Shown piece after piece: positions 54,409-64,000 of a stretch of DNA of 64,000 nucleotides. The translations under genes and the position numbers were made by a program. The DNA comes from Vibrio fortis (lineage in GTDB: Bacteria; Pseudomonadota; Gammaproteobacteria; Enterobacterales; Vibrionaceae). The stretch's first letter is position 1; the number at the start of each line of letters is the position of its first letter. The stretch is from assembly GCF_024347475.1 (NCBI RefSeq), contig NZ_AP025487.1:2480001-2544000 (forward strand), given 5' to 3'. The notes beneath the pieces are model-generated. The model was not told the DNA's origin. It did no database searches and saw only the letters and a program-made list of their open reading frames with translations.

Positions 54409-54878
54409 TAGGAATCGATTTCAGAAAGAACGTTGATCATCTCAAGTGCGCTTAGTGCAGCTTCTGCACCTTTATTACCAGCCTTGGTTCCTGCGCGTTC
54501 AATAGCTTGATCGATCGTATCAACAGTTAGCACACCGAATGCTACTGGAAGAGAGTATTCCAGAGACACTTGCGCCAAACCTTTATTACATTCACTACAA
54601 ACATAGTCAAAATGAGGCGTACCGCCACGAATTACTGTACCTAGAGATACAATTGCATCGAACTTACCTGTTTTAGCAACGCGTTGCGCTACAAGTGGAA
54701 GTTCAACTGCACCTGGACAACGAACAACAGTGATGTTGTCTTCGCTAACTTGTCCGTGACGTTTTAAAGTATCGATTGCACCAGAAAGTAAACTTTCGTT
54801 AATAAAACTGTTGAAACGAGCAATAACGATAGCAATTTTTGCATTTGGCGCTGGGAAGCCACCCTCGATCACTTTCAT
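54408..54878 (-). CDS. ribH: 6,7-dimethyl-8-ribityllumazine synthase
   Basis: RibH makes the lumazine precursor of riboflavin from dihydroxybutanone phosphate and the diaminouracil, in a 60-subunit shell. The 156-residue protein starts [23 protein letters not shown], with ATG at 54878 preceded by [25 protein letters not shown] and [23 protein letters not shown] are the active-site segments, with His at the proton-donor position in TPHFDYV. It is separated from ribBX by a terminator-like hairpin, so it should have its own promoter. Confidence 0.97.
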   Translation of the reverse strand: MKVIEGGFPAPNAKIAIVIARFNSFINESLLSGAIDTLKRHGQVSEDNITVVRCPGAVELPLVAQRVAKTGKFDAIVSLGTVIRGGTPHFDYVCSECNKGLAQVSLEYSLPVAFGVLTVDTIDQAIERAGTKAGNKGAEAALSALEMINVLSEIDS

Positions 54879-55028
54879 AAGCCTTCCTTTAACTATTTTC
54901 ATCAAGTGAGAATCGCCGGATTCTAGCACAAAACTGTGAGCAATATCTAATGCTAATTTTATTGAACCAGTACCGGAGAAACAAAGTGGTAACGACAGGA
55001 CGATTCCTTTGCCAATAAGGCTCAAAAC

Positions 55029-55063
55029 GCAGAGAGCATATTATGCAATCTTGTGCTCTCTGC
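55029..55063 (-). terminator. Terminator-like hairpin between ribBX and ribH
   Basis: GCAGAGAGCA and TGCTCTCTGC form a perfect 10-bp stem with a 15-base loop; on the minus strand GTTTTGAG follows. Confidence 0.7.
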
Positions 55064-55134
55064 TTAAGCCTTATCACGCAATCTAGGCTGTATTACCTTT
55101 AAAAATTTGCTGATTATTGTGCTTAAAATCAGCT

Positions 55135-56244
55135 TTATTCACACACGTACTCAACAACGTTCAAACCAAAACCGCCCAATGCGTGGTAGCGCTTTGAACT
55201 TGAAGAGAGTAGACGCATGTCTTGAACACCTAAATCTTGCAGAATCTGAGAACCGACACCCACACGGCGAGACGTTCCTTGCTTCTTAGCCATCTTAGGT
55301 TGTTCATTCTTATCTTGCGCTTCAAAAGTCTTCACTTTATGAATCAGAGAGTCAGACGACTCTTCATTCCCAAGAATCACCAGAACGCCGCCTTCATCGC
55401 CGATGCGCTTCATCGCTTTATCTAGCGACCAGCTACGTTCTGTACCGCGGTCTGAGTGCAGCAAATCTGTAAACGTATCATGCAGGTGAACACGAACCAG
55501 CGGTGCTTCGCCCGTAATATCACCTTTTTGCATCGCGTAGTGGATTTGGTTATCAATCGTGTCACGGTAAGTCACAAGCTCAAAGTCGCCGAACTCAGTC
55601 GGTAGGTGACACTGCGCAACACGCTCAATCGTGGTTTCTGTGTTGTTGCGGTATTCGATAAGGTCAGCAATTGTGCCTAGCTTGATGTCATGCTTTTCAG
55701 CAAACACTTCAAGGTCTGGGCGACGAGCCATGGTGCCGTCGTCATTTAGAATCTCAACGATAACCGATGCAGGCTCACAACCCGCTAGGCGTGCTAAATC
55801 ACAACCCGCTTCAGTGTGACCAGCACGAGTTAGAACACCGCCTTCTTGTGCTGTTAGCGGGAAGATGTGACCAGGTTGAACTAGGTCAGCGGCTTTTGCA
55901 TCTTTCGCTACGGCAGCTTGCACTGTTACAGCACGATCTGATGCTGAAATACCGGTCGTTACGCCTTCTGCAGCTTCAATAGAAACAGTGAAGTTTGTGG
56001 TGTATTGCGCGTTGTTGTCTTGAACCATTGGCGCGAGGCCTAAACGGCTCGAGCGCTCTTTTGTTAGCGTCAGACAGATCAAACCACGACCAAACATCGC
56101 CATAAAGTTGATCGCTTCTGGCGTCACATGCTCTGCCGCCATGATCAGATCACCTTCGTTCTCGCGATCTTCATCGTCCATCAGGATAACCATCTTTCCT
56201 AGGCGAATGTCTTCAATAATTTCTTGAGGAGTACTAATTGGCAT
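55135..56244 (-). CDS. ribBX: 3,4-dihydroxy-2-butanone 4-phosphate synthase with degenerate GTP cyclohydrolase II domain
   Basis: The 369-residue protein makes dihydroxybutanone phosphate from ribulose 5-phosphate for riboflavin. Residues 1-205 are a complete RibB domain with [12 protein letters not shown] near 22-33 and [13 protein letters not shown] near 148-160. The second domain resembles GTP cyclohydrolase II but has lost the zinc Cys set and the active-site motif (the region [15 protein letters not shown] replaces HSECLTGD). This is the RibBX architecture described for some proteobacteria, so it should not act as a cyclohydrolase; that enzyme must be encoded elsewhere. The start at 56244 gives the usual RibB N-terminus. 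Confidence 0.93.
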   Translation of the reverse strand: MPISTPQEIIEDIRLGKMVILMDDEDRENEGDLIMAAEHVTPEAINFMAMFGRGLICLTLTKERSSRLGLAPMVQDNNAQYTTNFTVSIEAAEGVTTGISASDRAVTVQAAVAKDAKAADLVQPGHIFPLTAQEGGVLTRAGHTEAGCDLARLAGCEPASVIVEILNDDGTMARRPDLEVFAEKHDIKLGTIADLIEYRNNTETTIERVAQCHLPTEFGDFELVTYRDTIDNQIHYAMQKGDITGEAPLVRVHLHDTFTDLLHSDRGTERSWSLDKAMKRIGDEGGVLVILGNEESSDSLIHKVKTFEAQDKNEQPKMAKKQGTSRRVGVGSQILQDLGVQDMRLLSSSSKRYHALGGFGLNVVEYVCE

Positions 56245-56354
56245 TATTTTATATCCTTTGAAATGGTTCTGCTTCCAAGAACCGACACTGTTTAAACCTG
56301 ATTGGCATTGCTTAGCTTTAGAGCCCTTCACTTTGACGAACAAAGAGTGGTGAG

Positions 56355-57011
56355 TTAAGCAAAACCGTTTTGTTGTAAGAATTCCATTGTCAGACGAGAC
56401 TCTGGCTTAGACTCTTCTTGTTGACCTTGCAGCAGTCGCTCCATATAACGAGCCAAAACGTCTACTTCGAGGTTTACCTTACGACCGACATTGAACTGGT
56501 CAATCGTGGTCTCTGAAGAGGTGTGAGGAACGATGGTCAGCTTGAATGCATTCTTACGTAAATCGTTCACAGTAAGGCTGATACCATCGACAGTGATCGA
56601 GCCTTTTTGAGCAACATACTTTGAGATTTCAGCCGGCATTTCTACCCAGAACTCGATCGCACGACCCACTTGGTTGCGCTCAACAATCTCGCCCACGCCA
56701 TCAACGTGACCAGACACAATGTGTCCTCCAAAACGAGTGGTCGGTAGCATTGCTTTCTCAAGGTTCACTTTATCGCCAGCTTGGTAATCGATAAAGCCTG
56801 TCTTTTTCAGAGTTTCCAGCGATAAATCAGCGCTATAACTGTTGTCATCAAACTCCACAACAGTCAAACACACACCGTTGGTGGCAATGCTGTCGCCAAG
56901 TTGAACATCAGACATATCTAGCTTACCGACATTCACGGTTACCGTAATATCTTCACCGCGTGGTGTGATAGCACTTAGGGTGCCTACGGCTTCTACAATT
57001 CCTGTAAACAT
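56355..57011 (-). CDS. ribE: Riboflavin synthase, alpha subunit
   Basis: The enzyme dismutates two lumazines to riboflavin and the pyrimidine. The 218-residue protein has two similar lumazine-binding domains: [21 protein letters not shown], with [17 protein letters not shown], and a second [15 protein letters not shown] with [16 protein letters not shown]. It lies in the ribD-ribE-ribBX run between ribD and ribBX. Confidence 0.97.
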   Translation of the reverse strand: MFTGIVEAVGTLSAITPRGEDITVTVNVGKLDMSDVQLGDSIATNGVCLTVVEFDDNSYSADLSLETLKKTGFIDYQAGDKVNLEKAMLPTTRFGGHIVSGHVDGVGEIVERNQVGRAIEFWVEMPAEISKYVAQKGSITVDGISLTVNDLRKNAFKLTIVPHTSSETTIDQFNVGRKVNLEVDVLARYMERLLQGQQEESKPESRLTMEFLQQNGFA

Positions 57012-57080
57012 TTTAAAACTCTTGTTCTTTCTGCTTTTACATCAAGCAAGTTAAATTACTATAGATATAACAATCGCGGA

Positions 57081-58196
57081 TTAGGATTTCCATACTGGTT
57101 GAGCGACAATGCGAATGTCTGGCCCCACCATACGTACATCTTTGATCGACAAATCGATCACATCATCCATTGAGCTCAGTCCCAAAGCACCCATTAAACC
57201 GCGGCCATCGCTGCCCATGAGTTTAGGTGCTAAGTATAAAATTAGCTCGTCAACCAGTTGGTTCTCAATAAAGCTCTTCGCCAATGTTGCCCCCGCCTCA
57301 ACCCAAATATGGTCGATGTGATGGCTGGGAAGATCTTGAATCAGCTGTTTAATATCAAGCTGCCCTGCACGATCAAGAGCAACCAAAATATCAGCTTCAG
57401 ACTCAGCCACACGCAACACTGGAGCCTCAGATTGATACAGCTTGAGGTCTTGGTTAACGCCTTGAAGCAGTTGAGCTTGTCGATCGAGAATCACGCGCGC
57501 AGGTTGGCGCAGTGAAGATTGAGGATAAAGAGCTTGAACCGCTTGTGGAAGCTCATCCCAACGCACGTTAAGTGAAGCGTTATCCTCAATTACAGTTTGA
57601 CTGGTCGATAATACCGCGCCAGCTTTGGCACGATAGTGCTGCACATCACGACGCGCACAAGGTGACGTAATCCATTGACTTTGACCATTACTCAAAGCCG
57701 TTTGACCATCTAAGCTTGCCGCCATCTTCAATTGAACAAACGGCAACCCTGTTTGCATGCGTTTGATAAAGGCAGGGTTTAACGCTAATGCATCTTGCTC
57801 TAGCAGCCCAACTTGCACTTCAATACCGGCATCGCGCAGCATTTTGATACCACGACCCGCGACTTTAGGATTTGGGTCTTCCATGGCACAAATCACTTTT
57901 GCCACTTGAGCTTTGATTAACCCTTCAGCACATGGCGGCGTGCGACCGTAGTGAGAACACGGCTCTAGCGTGACATAAGCCGTCGCGCCTTTGGCTTTGT
58001 CGCCAGCCATTCTCATTGCATGAACCTCTGCGTGGGCTTCACCCGCTTTAGCATGGAAGCCTTCACCAACAATGTTGTCACCATGCGCAATTACACAGCC
58101 CACATTTGGGTTTGGTGCAGTGGTATAGATGCCGCGCTTAGCCAACTGCATAGCACGCGACATCATTTGAAAATCTAATGGAGAAAATTTTGACAT
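57081..58196 (-). CDS. ribD: Bifunctional deaminase/reductase RibD
   Basis: RibD deaminates the pyrimidine intermediate and reduces its ribose side chain. The 371-residue protein has an N-terminal cytidine-deaminase-type zinc site: HAEVHAMRMAG (His55, Glu57) and PCSHYGRTPPC, followed by a reductase domain from about 145 (LPFVQLKMAASLDGQTALSN) with the NADPH-binding IDHIWVEAGATLAKSFI. It starts nine bases after the nrdR stop, so it is cotranscribed with nrdR as in E. coli. Confidence 0.97.
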   Translation of the reverse strand: MSKFSPLDFQMMSRAMQLAKRGIYTTAPNPNVGCVIAHGDNIVGEGFHAKAGEAHAEVHAMRMAGDKAKGATAYVTLEPCSHYGRTPPCAEGLIKAQVAKVICAMEDPNPKVAGRGIKMLRDAGIEVQVGLLEQDALALNPAFIKRMQTGLPFVQLKMAASLDGQTALSNGQSQWITSPCARRDVQHYRAKAGAVLSTSQTVIEDNASLNVRWDELPQAVQALYPQSSLRQPARVILDRQAQLLQGVNQDLKLYQSEAPVLRVAESEADILVALDRAGQLDIKQLIQDLPSHHIDHIWVEAGATLAKSFIENQLVDELILYLAPKLMGSDGRGLMGALGLSSMDDVIDLSIKDVRMVGPDIRIVAQPVWKS

Positions 58197-58205
58197 GAGT
58201 TGAAG

Positions 58206-58655
58206 TTAGTCCTCTAGCTTGGCAATCTCTTCGCCAAACTCTCGGATGTCTTCAAAGCTGCGATAAACAGAGGCAAAACGAATGTAAGCCACCTTATCGA
58301 GCTCTTTGAGTTGGTCCATCACAAGGTTACCAATCATTTCGGTTGGCACTTCACGCTCACCAGTTGCTCGCAATTGAGACTTAATGGTGCTGATCGCAAG
58401 TTCAATAGCATCAGCACTCACTGGGCGTTTCTCTAATGCACGCTGCACCCCACCGACCATTTTGTCTTCGTTAAAGGGTTCACGGTTGCCATTCGACTTA
58501 ATCACTTTTGGCATAACAAGCTCAGCCGATTCGAATGTCGTAAAACGCTCACTACATGCCAGGCATTGACGGCGACGACGAACCTGATGCCCGTCTGCGA
58601 CTAGCCTTGAGTCGATTACTTTAGTGTCGTTCTCTGAACAAAAAGGACAATGCAT
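58206..58655 (-). CDS. nrdR: Transcriptional repressor NrdR
   Basis: NrdR represses ribonucleotide reductase genes in response to ATP/dATP. The 149-residue protein has the N-terminal zinc ribbon ([17 protein letters not shown] and [15 protein letters not shown]) and an ATP-cone domain from about 48 ([21 protein letters not shown]). An upstream AATTATTTGGAGGTGAT sequence includes the ribosome binding site. The nrdR-ribD pair is conserved in gammaproteobacteria. Confidence 0.97.
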   Translation of the reverse strand: MHCPFCSENDTKVIDSRLVADGHQVRRRRQCLACSERFTTFESAELVMPKVIKSNGNREPFNEDKMVGGVQRALEKRPVSADAIELAISTIKSQLRATGEREVPTEMIGNLVMDQLKELDKVAYIRFASVYRSFEDIREFGEEIAKLED

Positions 58656-58711
58656 ATCACCTCCAAATAATTGATTGTCAGTGTAACGGAATTGCCAAAC
58701 GTAGGGAAAGA

Positions 58712-58735
58712 AAAAGGGCCAATTAAGGCCCTTTT
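58712..58735 (-). terminator. Terminator after proA
   Basis: AAAAGGGCC and GGCCCTTTT form a 9-bp stem with a six-base loop; T residues follow on the minus strand. Confidence 0.9.
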
Positions 58736-58780
58736 ATGTGGTTATTCGTTGATTATTACTAACCAATCGTCACATTCATC

Positions 58781-60031
58781 CTAGCTACGAACTAGGTAGT
58801 TGGCTTTACCCACCCACTTGTAGCTAGTGAGCTCTTCTAGCCCCATAGGGCCACGAGCATGGAGCTTCTGTGTTGATACCGCAACTTCTGCGCCCAGACC
58901 AAACTGTGCGCCATCAGTAAAGCGAGTTGATGCGTTCACATAAACCGCCGCAGAACCTACCGAGTTAATAAAGCGCTCAGAGCTCTCTAGGCTGTTGGTC
59001 ATGATCGCATCCGAATGGCTCGCATTGTGCACGCGCATGTGATCAATGGCCTGAGCAACATCCGCAACCACCTTTACACCTAAGGTGTAGCTTAGCCACT
59101 CAGTATCGAAATCATCTTCACCCGCATCACGCACGTCAGCGAAATCAGCAAGAAGTGCTTTAGCACTGGCATCAGCCACTAGCGTTACTTTACCCGCTAG
59201 ACGAGTTTTGAGCTTGCCTAGGAACTCCTCAGCTACCGCTTCATGAACAAGCAAAGTATCTAATGAGTTACACGCAGATGGGCGCTGAACCTTCGAGTTT
59301 TCAACCACATTCACTGACTTTTCTAGGTCAGCAGATTCATCAACGAAGATATGGCTAATGCCGAAGCCACCGATGATTACTGGAATAGTACTGTTCTCTT
59401 TACACATCTTGTGTAGGCCAGCACCACCGCGTGGGATAATCATATCAACGTACTCATCAAGCTTAAGCAGCTGAGAAACAAGCTCACGGTCTAGCTTCTC
59501 AATGTACTGTACCGATGCCGCTGGTAGCTCTGCTTTCTCTAACGCAGACTGGATCACTTTAACCAGTTCCATGTTCGAGAAAAACGTCTCTTTACCGCCA
59601 CGTAGAATGCTTGCATTACCCGTTTTCAAACACAGCGCTGCGATATCAATGGTCACGTTTGGACGCGCTTCATAGATAACACCTACAACGCCAAGTGGGA
59701 CGCGACGACGAGAAAGCGACATACCATTTTCTAGTACTTTGCTGTCAATCTCACTGCCCACAGGGTCATTTAGGCTGATAACGTTGCGTACATCGTTAGC
59801 AATGCCCGTTAGACGCTCTTCGTTAAGAAGTAGGCGGTCAAGCAGCGCTTCTGTTAAACCAGCTTCGCGACCCAGTTCGATATCTTTTGCGTTCGCCTCA
59901 AGAATGGTCGCGGCGTTTGCTTCTAGTTCATCCGCAATAATCGATAACGCTTTGTTCTTCTGCGCTGTTGAAGCAGTCGCTAGGTGAAAGGCAGCCTCTT
60001 TTGCTGCGATACCCATGTTAGTTAAATCCAC
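58781..60031 (-). CDS. proA: Gamma-glutamyl phosphate reductase
   Basis: ProA reduces glutamyl 5-phosphate to the semialdehyde for proline. The 416-residue protein has [23 protein letters not shown] near 112 and the catalytic-Cys region [20 protein letters not shown] with Cys near 253. It follows proB after 134 bases in the same direction, and a terminator ends the unit. Confidence 0.98.
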   Translation of the reverse strand: MDLTNMGIAAKEAAFHLATASTAQKNKALSIIADELEANAATILEANAKDIELGREAGLTEALLDRLLLNEERLTGIANDVRNVISLNDPVGSEIDSKVLENGMSLSRRRVPLGVVGVIYEARPNVTIDIAALCLKTGNASILRGGKETFFSNMELVKVIQSALEKAELPAASVQYIEKLDRELVSQLLKLDEYVDMIIPRGGAGLHKMCKENSTIPVIIGGFGISHIFVDESADLEKSVNVVENSKVQRPSACNSLDTLLVHEAVAEEFLGKLKTRLAGKVTLVADASAKALLADFADVRDAGEDDFDTEWLSYTLGVKVVADVAQAIDHMRVHNASHSDAIMTNSLESSERFINSVGSAAVYVNASTRFTDGAQFGLGAEVAVSTQKLHARGPMGLEELTSYKWVGKANYLVRS

Positions 60032-60165
60032 GTTTAACTCTCCCTTAATTCTGTCTGTCTATGTGAAATTCTGGGTACGCTATTTATTGAAATAGCCACC
60101 TTCTATCGGCAGCTATTCATCGGTATCTCATTTTCTGAGCAAGCGTACTAAGTTTAGCTCGTCTG

Positions 60166-61305
60166 TTACTCTTGGATCACAACCATGTCATCACGGTGAA
60201 TAACCTCTGAGCCGTAGTCATAACCCAGAATTTCTCCAATATCTTTACTGTGTTTGCCCGCAATCTTCGCCAAGTCTTGACTTGAGTAGCTTGCGATACC
60301 ACGCGCAACCACTTTACCTTTGTTATCTGTTACTTGAGTGACTTCGCCACGGGAAAACTCTCCGCGAACTTGAATCACGCCTTTAGCCAGCAAACTGCTG
60401 CCCTTGGTATTTACAGCATTGACTGCACCGTCATCGACTACGATGTCACCCGCCGATGCAGGACCAGCCAGAATCCAACGCTTGCGGTTTTCAAGCGCCT
60501 CTTCTAGCGGTAAGAAACGCGTGCCTTGTGGTTCTGCACTCAATGAGTCGAATACCACATTTTCTGCGCTGCCTGCTGCGATGATCACTTCAATACCTGC
60601 ACGACGCGCAATATCTGCAGCTTGCAGTTTAGTCGCCATGCCACCTGTTCCTAGCGTAGTGCCACTGCCACCAGCAATCTTACGTAAGGTATCATCGATG
60701 GTCTTAACCTCTTTGATCAACTCAGCATTTGGGTCTTTGCGAGGATCAGCGGTAAATAGACCTTTTTGGTCAGTGAGAAGAAGAAGCTTATCCGCACCAC
60801 ACAAAATACCGACTAAAGCAGACAAGTTGTCGTTGTCACCAACCTTAATCTCGTTGGTCGCTACCGCATCATTCTCATTAACGATTGGAATAATGTCGTT
60901 CTCTACCAATGCATTGATTGTGTCACGTGCATTTAGGAAGCGTTCACGATCATCTAGGTCAGCGCGCGTTAACAGCATTTGGCCAATTTTGATGCCATAG
61001 ATAGCGAACAAAGACTCCCAAACTTGAATCAACTGGCTCTGTCCTACTGCAGCAAGCAGCTGTTTGCTCGCCATTGAGTTGGGCAGTGCGGGGTAACCAA
61101 GGTGCTCACGTCCAGCCGCGATCGCGCCAGACGAAACCATAACCACAGAGTGGCCTTGCTTTTTAAGTTCTGCACACTGACGCACAAGCTCTACCATGTG
61201 AGCTCGGTCTAACGCTAATGTGCCACCAGTTAAGACACTGGTACCCAGTTTTACAACGACAGTTTTACGCTGTGTTGCTGTCCCGCTTTGATGATTAGTT
61301 GTCAT
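60166..61305 (-). CDS. proB: Glutamate 5-kinase
   Basis: ProB phosphorylates glutamate, the first and feedback-inhibited step of proline synthesis. The 379-residue protein has an amino-acid-kinase domain ([14 protein letters not shown] near 15; [29 protein letters not shown] near 227) and a C-terminal PUA domain from about 290. I chose the ATG at 61305 because it leaves the usual short N-terminal tail; the ribosome binding site is weak. It is followed by proA, with crl just upstream, as in E. coli. Confidence 0.96.
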   Translation of the reverse strand: MTTNHQSGTATQRKTVVVKLGTSVLTGGTLALDRAHMVELVRQCAELKKQGHSVVMVSSGAIAAGREHLGYPALPNSMASKQLLAAVGQSQLIQVWESLFAIYGIKIGQMLLTRADLDDRERFLNARDTINALVENDIIPIVNENDAVATNEIKVGDNDNLSALVGILCGADKLLLLTDQKGLFTADPRKDPNAELIKEVKTIDDTLRKIAGGSGTTLGTGGMATKLQAADIARRAGIEVIIAAGSAENVVFDSLSAEPQGTRFLPLEEALENRKRWILAGPASAGDIVVDDGAVNAVNTKGSSLLAKGVIQVRGEFSRGEVTQVTDNKGKVVARGIASYSSQDLAKIAGKHSKDIGEILGYDYGSEVIHRDDMVVIQE

Positions 61306-61374
61306 GAAGTCTTTATATGAATAAAACAAATAAGAGGTGATGTTTTAACAATCAAAACGGGAATTCACAAGTAG

Positions 61375-61399
61375 AAAAGGTGCGAAATCGCACCTTTTT
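61375..61399 (-). terminator. Terminator after crl
   Basis: AAAAGGTGCGA and TCGCACCTTTT form an 11-bp stem with a loop of two or three bases and T residues on the minus strand. It separates crl from proB. Confidence 0.88.
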
Positions 61400-61427
61400 A
61401 CCTTATAGAGAGGAGTAACCTTTAAAA

Positions 61428-61817
61428 TTAGACAAATTCGACAGAAGCTGCGTCTAACTCAACCTCCAGTTCAAACTTTGTTTTCAGCTCGTCAGATAGC
61501 TTTTGATGAAACGCTTCTTGAGTACGAGTGACCTCAGAAACGGCTTTCTTAGGGAGTTCCAGCTCTTCCCATTCGCCTTCAACGTTATATTTACCAATGT
61601 TGTATTTCGCGATAAAGCCTTGTTCAGATTTTGCCAATTCTAGCCACCACCCCCAGAACTCGCGTTCTTCTGGTGACTTCTTATCGTTCACGCATACCGA
61701 AAGGCAATCGAAGATATAATGGCCGTCTTCAGATTGTGGCTCTCTCAAATATGGACCAATGGCCTTTAAAACATTTAGCAAACGATAATGAGTTGGTTGT
61801 TGTGTCACTTCTGACAT
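61428..61817 (-). CDS. crl: Sigma factor-binding protein Crl
   Basis: Crl binds sigma-S (RpoS) and helps it form holoenzyme with core RNA polymerase. The 129-residue protein shows the family pattern: [31 protein letters not shown] near 8-38, then [15 protein letters not shown] near 56. It lies between frsA and proB, as in many vibrios and E. coli, and ends at a terminator. Confidence 0.95.
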   Translation of the reverse strand: MSEVTQQPTHYRLLNVLKAIGPYLREPQSEDGHYIFDCLSVCVNDKKSPEEREFWGWWLELAKSEQGFIAKYNIGKYNVEGEWEELELPKKAVSEVTRTQEAFHQKLSDELKTKFELEVELDAASVEFV

Positions 61818-61961
61818 ATTGAATCTCCATTTTCAATGTTAAGAATGACGCTACTCAGACTGTAATACGTAGAAAACACGCAAATAGATTTTATAAATTT
61901 TCTCTGAGTATCAGGTACTTAATCTGTACACTTTTCATGCTTAACTAATTTAGGAGAAATG

Positions 61962-63215
61962 TCATCTAAATAATTCATCCTCAAGCCATTTTATCGCCAA
62001 TTCGAGGGATTGCTCATAACCTTGTGTAATTGATTTGGACTTAATTTTCTTCGCCTTACCGTAATCACTGTAAATAGCAACCAGTTGATTATCAGATGGT
62101 GGGGAAACGGGATCGCCATCGAGCGCTAATGCCAAGATAGGCACACGCGTTTTACTATTTGCCAATAATCCCTGAACTTTCAGTGACCAAGCCATTAGTT
62201 GCCCCGATAAGCTATTGATATCAACCGCACCTTTACCCAAGCGAGAAGCCAGCACATCGAGATGCATCTTCGGCATCTGTTTCAGTTTATCCGCATGCAC
62301 AAAAATATCGTGAATCGGTGCGCCAAGTGCCACACAAGCTTTGATCTTCTGCTGCTCTAAGAACGACAATCGAACCATGGCATTACCGCCGAAGCGGAAA
62401 CCAAAAAGACCGACCTTATAATGGTCAACCCATGGAATATTAGGCAGTTCATTCAATACCGCTTGGTGCAGACATGAAGAGTCTTCCGTTAACGGCCAAT
62501 GAGAGCTGTGACCAATTGACGGCATATCAACGGTAAGCATCGCAATGTTTTTCGGTGCAAGATAGTCACGGAACAGACGCCACATGTCAGTTTGCAAGCT
62601 ATCTAGCCCGGCACTGACAATCACCACAGGCTGTGGCTTGTCGGTTTTAGAGAGGTGTAAATGCGCTTTGATCTTACGGTTCTGGTATGGAACTTCGATC
62701 TGCTTTACCACCAGCTTAGTGTGTTTGATCGCTTCCGCATACGCGGTATTCGCCAACACCTGAGCTTGAGTCGCCAGGTTGTCATTTTTCAAATGAGGGT
62801 AACCGGCAATACTGAAACAAAGTGACGCGGAAAACAGTTCCTCTGCCACCTCTTCACCACTTTTATCATTAGCGCGATTTTGGTGCTGCATACCGAGCTT
62901 GGTCCACTCATAGGCCCAGTTACCACTGCGGTACCCCATCACGGTATCCAACCAATCGTCTGTCGTACGAGAATGGGTCGATGATGCAATGCGCGATAAC
63001 ACTGCTTCTTGCTCTATCGGGTTTACCCCTTGCCAAACCCACTGCATGCGGCGCAGATTTCGGTACCACGCGCTGTCTTGCTGCTCATGTTTCTGTTCAA
63101 GAAGCTCAACAGAACTCGGCATATATTGCGTCAGCATGGAGGTCTCTTTCGCTTGCTTATGTTTAACGAATAGAGTTTCAGATAGGTTTTTACTGGTTTC
63201 TTCAGATAACGACAT
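61962..63215 (-). CDS. frsA: Esterase FrsA
   Basis: FrsA is an alpha/beta-hydrolase-like protein that in enterobacteria binds unphosphorylated EIIA-Glc. The 417-residue protein has a helical N-terminal extension and a hydrolase-fold C-terminal half (PVVIVSAGLDSLQTDMWRLFRDYL near 197). The nucleophile elbow reads GLFGFRFGGNAM, with Arg where a Ser is usual, a feature shared by other FrsA proteins. Claimed pyruvate decarboxylase activity has been disputed, so catalytic function is uncertain. It lies between gpt and crl as in E. coli. Confidence 0.95.
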   Translation of the reverse strand: MSLSEETSKNLSETLFVKHKQAKETSMLTQYMPSSVELLEQKHEQQDSAWYRNLRRMQWVWQGVNPIEQEAVLSRIASSTHSRTTDDWLDTVMGYRSGNWAYEWTKLGMQHQNRANDKSGEEVAEELFSASLCFSIAGYPHLKNDNLATQAQVLANTAYAEAIKHTKLVVKQIEVPYQNRKIKAHLHLSKTDKPQPVVIVSAGLDSLQTDMWRLFRDYLAPKNIAMLTVDMPSIGHSSHWPLTEDSSCLHQAVLNELPNIPWVDHYKVGLFGFRFGGNAMVRLSFLEQQKIKACVALGAPIHDIFVHADKLKQMPKMHLDVLASRLGKGAVDINSLSGQLMAWSLKVQGLLANSKTRVPILALALDGDPVSPPSDNQLVAIYSDYGKAKKIKSKSITQGYEQSLELAIKWLEDELFR

Positions 63216-63259
63216 GGGGGATTCTCAGTCGAGGATAATGACTGTAATGATATAAAAAA

Positions 63260-63283
63260 AAATGACCCTATAAAGGGTCATTT
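63260..63283 (-). terminator. Terminator after gpt
   Basis: AAATGACCCT and AGGGTCATTT form a 10-bp stem with a four-base loop and eight T residues on the minus strand. Confidence 0.9.
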
Positions 63284-63304
63284 CTCAAAAAACACAGATA
63301 ATGC

Positions 63305-63769
63305 TTATTTTGACTTACGATTTACTGGCTCAATGTAACCTAGGCTTAGGTCCCACGGCTGTTCAATCCAAGTGTCTTGTGCAATATCAACGATGTAATC
63401 GTCTAGTAGTGCAGCACCTGAAGGCTTCGCACATACCGCGATAAGTTTCGCTTTAGGGTACATTTCACGCAGTTTACGTGCAGTGTCACCGCTGTCTACT
63501 AGGTCTTCAACGATTAGGAAACCTTCACCGTCACCCTCTGGCGCTTTAACGACAGTCATATCACGTTGGTGATCGTGGTCGTAGCTAGAAATACAAATTG
63601 TATCAACGTAGCGAATACCTAGCTCACGAGCCAAGATTGCGCCTGGTACTAAACCACCGCGACTTACTGCCCAGATACCCTTCCACTGTTCTGCTGGCAT
63701 TTGCTTAGCAGCCAGTTCACGGCAGTAAGATTGCATGTTGTCCCATGTGATGATGAATTTGTTACTCAT
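63305..63769 (-). CDS. gpt: Xanthine phosphoribosyltransferase
   Basis: Gpt salvages xanthine, guanine and hypoxanthine to nucleotides with PRPP. The 154-residue protein has the PRPP-binding motif [13 protein letters not shown] near 84-96 and [19 protein letters not shown] near 33. It is next to frsA, as in E. coli, and is preceded by a purine permease gene on the same strand, fitting purine uptake and salvage. Confidence 0.97.
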   Translation of the reverse strand: MSNKFIITWDNMQSYCRELAAKQMPAEQWKGIWAVSRGGLVPGAILARELGIRYVDTICISSYDHDHQRDMTVVKAPEGDGEGFLIVEDLVDSGDTARKLREMYPKAKLIAVCAKPSGAALLDDYIVDIAQDTWIEQPWDLSLGYIEPVNRKSK

Positions 63770-63833
63770 AGTAATTAAACCTAATAAATTGTCATGTTGT
63801 TAGAGGCCATATCCACATAGCCTCTGCAAGCGA

Positions 63834-64000
63834 TTAAGCAAAGATGAACTTAAGGATAAAGATCGCAGACATTACCCAAACAGCAATAGAAACGTCGCGA
63901 CCTTTGCCACTTAGCAGCTTAATTGCAGCGTAAGCGATGAAACCTAGAGAGATACCCTCTGCAATAGAGTACGTCAACGGCATAAGCAGACATGTTACCA
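63834..64000 (-). CDS. NCS2 family purine permease (AzgA-like), C-terminal fragment
   Basis: The window ends inside this gene. The last 55 codons read in one frame to a TAA at 63834-63836, giving MPLTYSIAEGISLGFIAYAA, then IKLLSGKGRDVSIAVWVMS and AIFILKFIFA. This matches the C-terminal end of AzgA-type permeases for adenine, guanine or hypoxanthine. The rest lies beyond position 64000. The gap to gpt is 64 bases. Confidence 0.8.
   Translation of the reverse strand, partial: VTCLLMPLTYSIAEGISLGFIAYAAIKLLSGKGRDVSIAVWVMSAIFILKFIFA

Noticed and set aside
54879..56354. FMN riboswitch before ribH or ribBX
   Set aside because: I looked for the conserved RFN-element segments in the gaps ahead of ribH and ribBX and saw none.
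1..64000. Mobile elements, CRISPR arrays, tRNA or rRNA genes
   Set aside because: I found no transposase, integrase, repeat-spacer array, tRNA cloverleaf or rRNA segment; the tandem repeats present are short and local.

Overview
This window is chromosomal DNA from a member of the genus Vibrio, probably the large chromosome. The diagnostic content is the sodium-driven polar motor pair pomA/pomB, a CsrB-family and a GcvB small RNA, the RibBX form of the riboflavin enzyme, the crl-frsA-gpt neighbourhood, and many gammaproteobacterial housekeeping genes with Vibrio-typical gene order. I see no prophage, integron, insertion sequence, CRISPR array, rRNA or tRNA. The region reads as core genome with a few lineage-specific genes.

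Layout. 0.2-6.5 kb: glnD, yaeH, truC-yqcC, two Vibrio hypotheticals (DUF3549, DUF3301) and a GNAT acetyltransferase. 6.5-7.2 kb: a minus-strand CsrB-family RNA with about 28 GGA triplets and a VarA/UvrY-type palindrome upstream. 7.2-16 kb: a KfrA_N-like small protein, yaiI, an OmpV/MipA-like protein, an AbgT-family transporter, the zinc-free ribosomal paralogues rpmE2-rpmJ2 behind adjacent Zur and Fur boxes, trmO, proS, a DUF533 protein, yaeP, a DUF4250 protein and a lipoprotein. 16-21 kb: glyA with a PurR box, a YitT-family protein, and a ToxR-like membrane regulator followed by a lipoprotein. 21-26 kb: treC, treB and treR, then an MliC-like protein and gmhB. 26.7-30.6 kb: metNIQ behind a MetJ box array, then a LamB-like porin carrying the same operator as treB. 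31-45 kb: a DUF2310 protein, syd, queF, a TPR protein with a degenerate GGDEF region, a diguanylate cyclase, ppnN, xni, a secreted endonuclease, the gcvA-hydrolase-DUF423-rlmM operon, GcvB RNA and a glutathione S-transferase. 45-52 kb: thiI, pomA-pomB behind a sigma-28 promoter, xseB-ispA-dxs. 52-64 kb, nearly all minus strand: a monooxygenase-like protein, pgpA, thiL, nusB, ribH, ribBX, ribE, ribD, nrdR, proA, proB, crl, frsA, gpt and the cut-off end of a purine permease.

Working together. Several local circuits can be read from sequence: trehalose uptake and cleavage under TreR (probably with its own outer-membrane porin), methionine import under MetJ, riboflavin synthesis, isoprenoid precursor synthesis (dxs, ispA), proline synthesis, and two post-transcriptional regulators (CsrB-type RNA and GcvB). 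The least explained items are the TPR/degenerate-GGDEF plus diguanylate cyclase pair, the ToxR-like regulator with its lipoprotein, the structured leader of ppnN, the duplicated stem-loop elements beyond glyA, and the Zur-Fur double operator. I found no clearly new multi-gene system; the strongest novelty candidates are regulatory.
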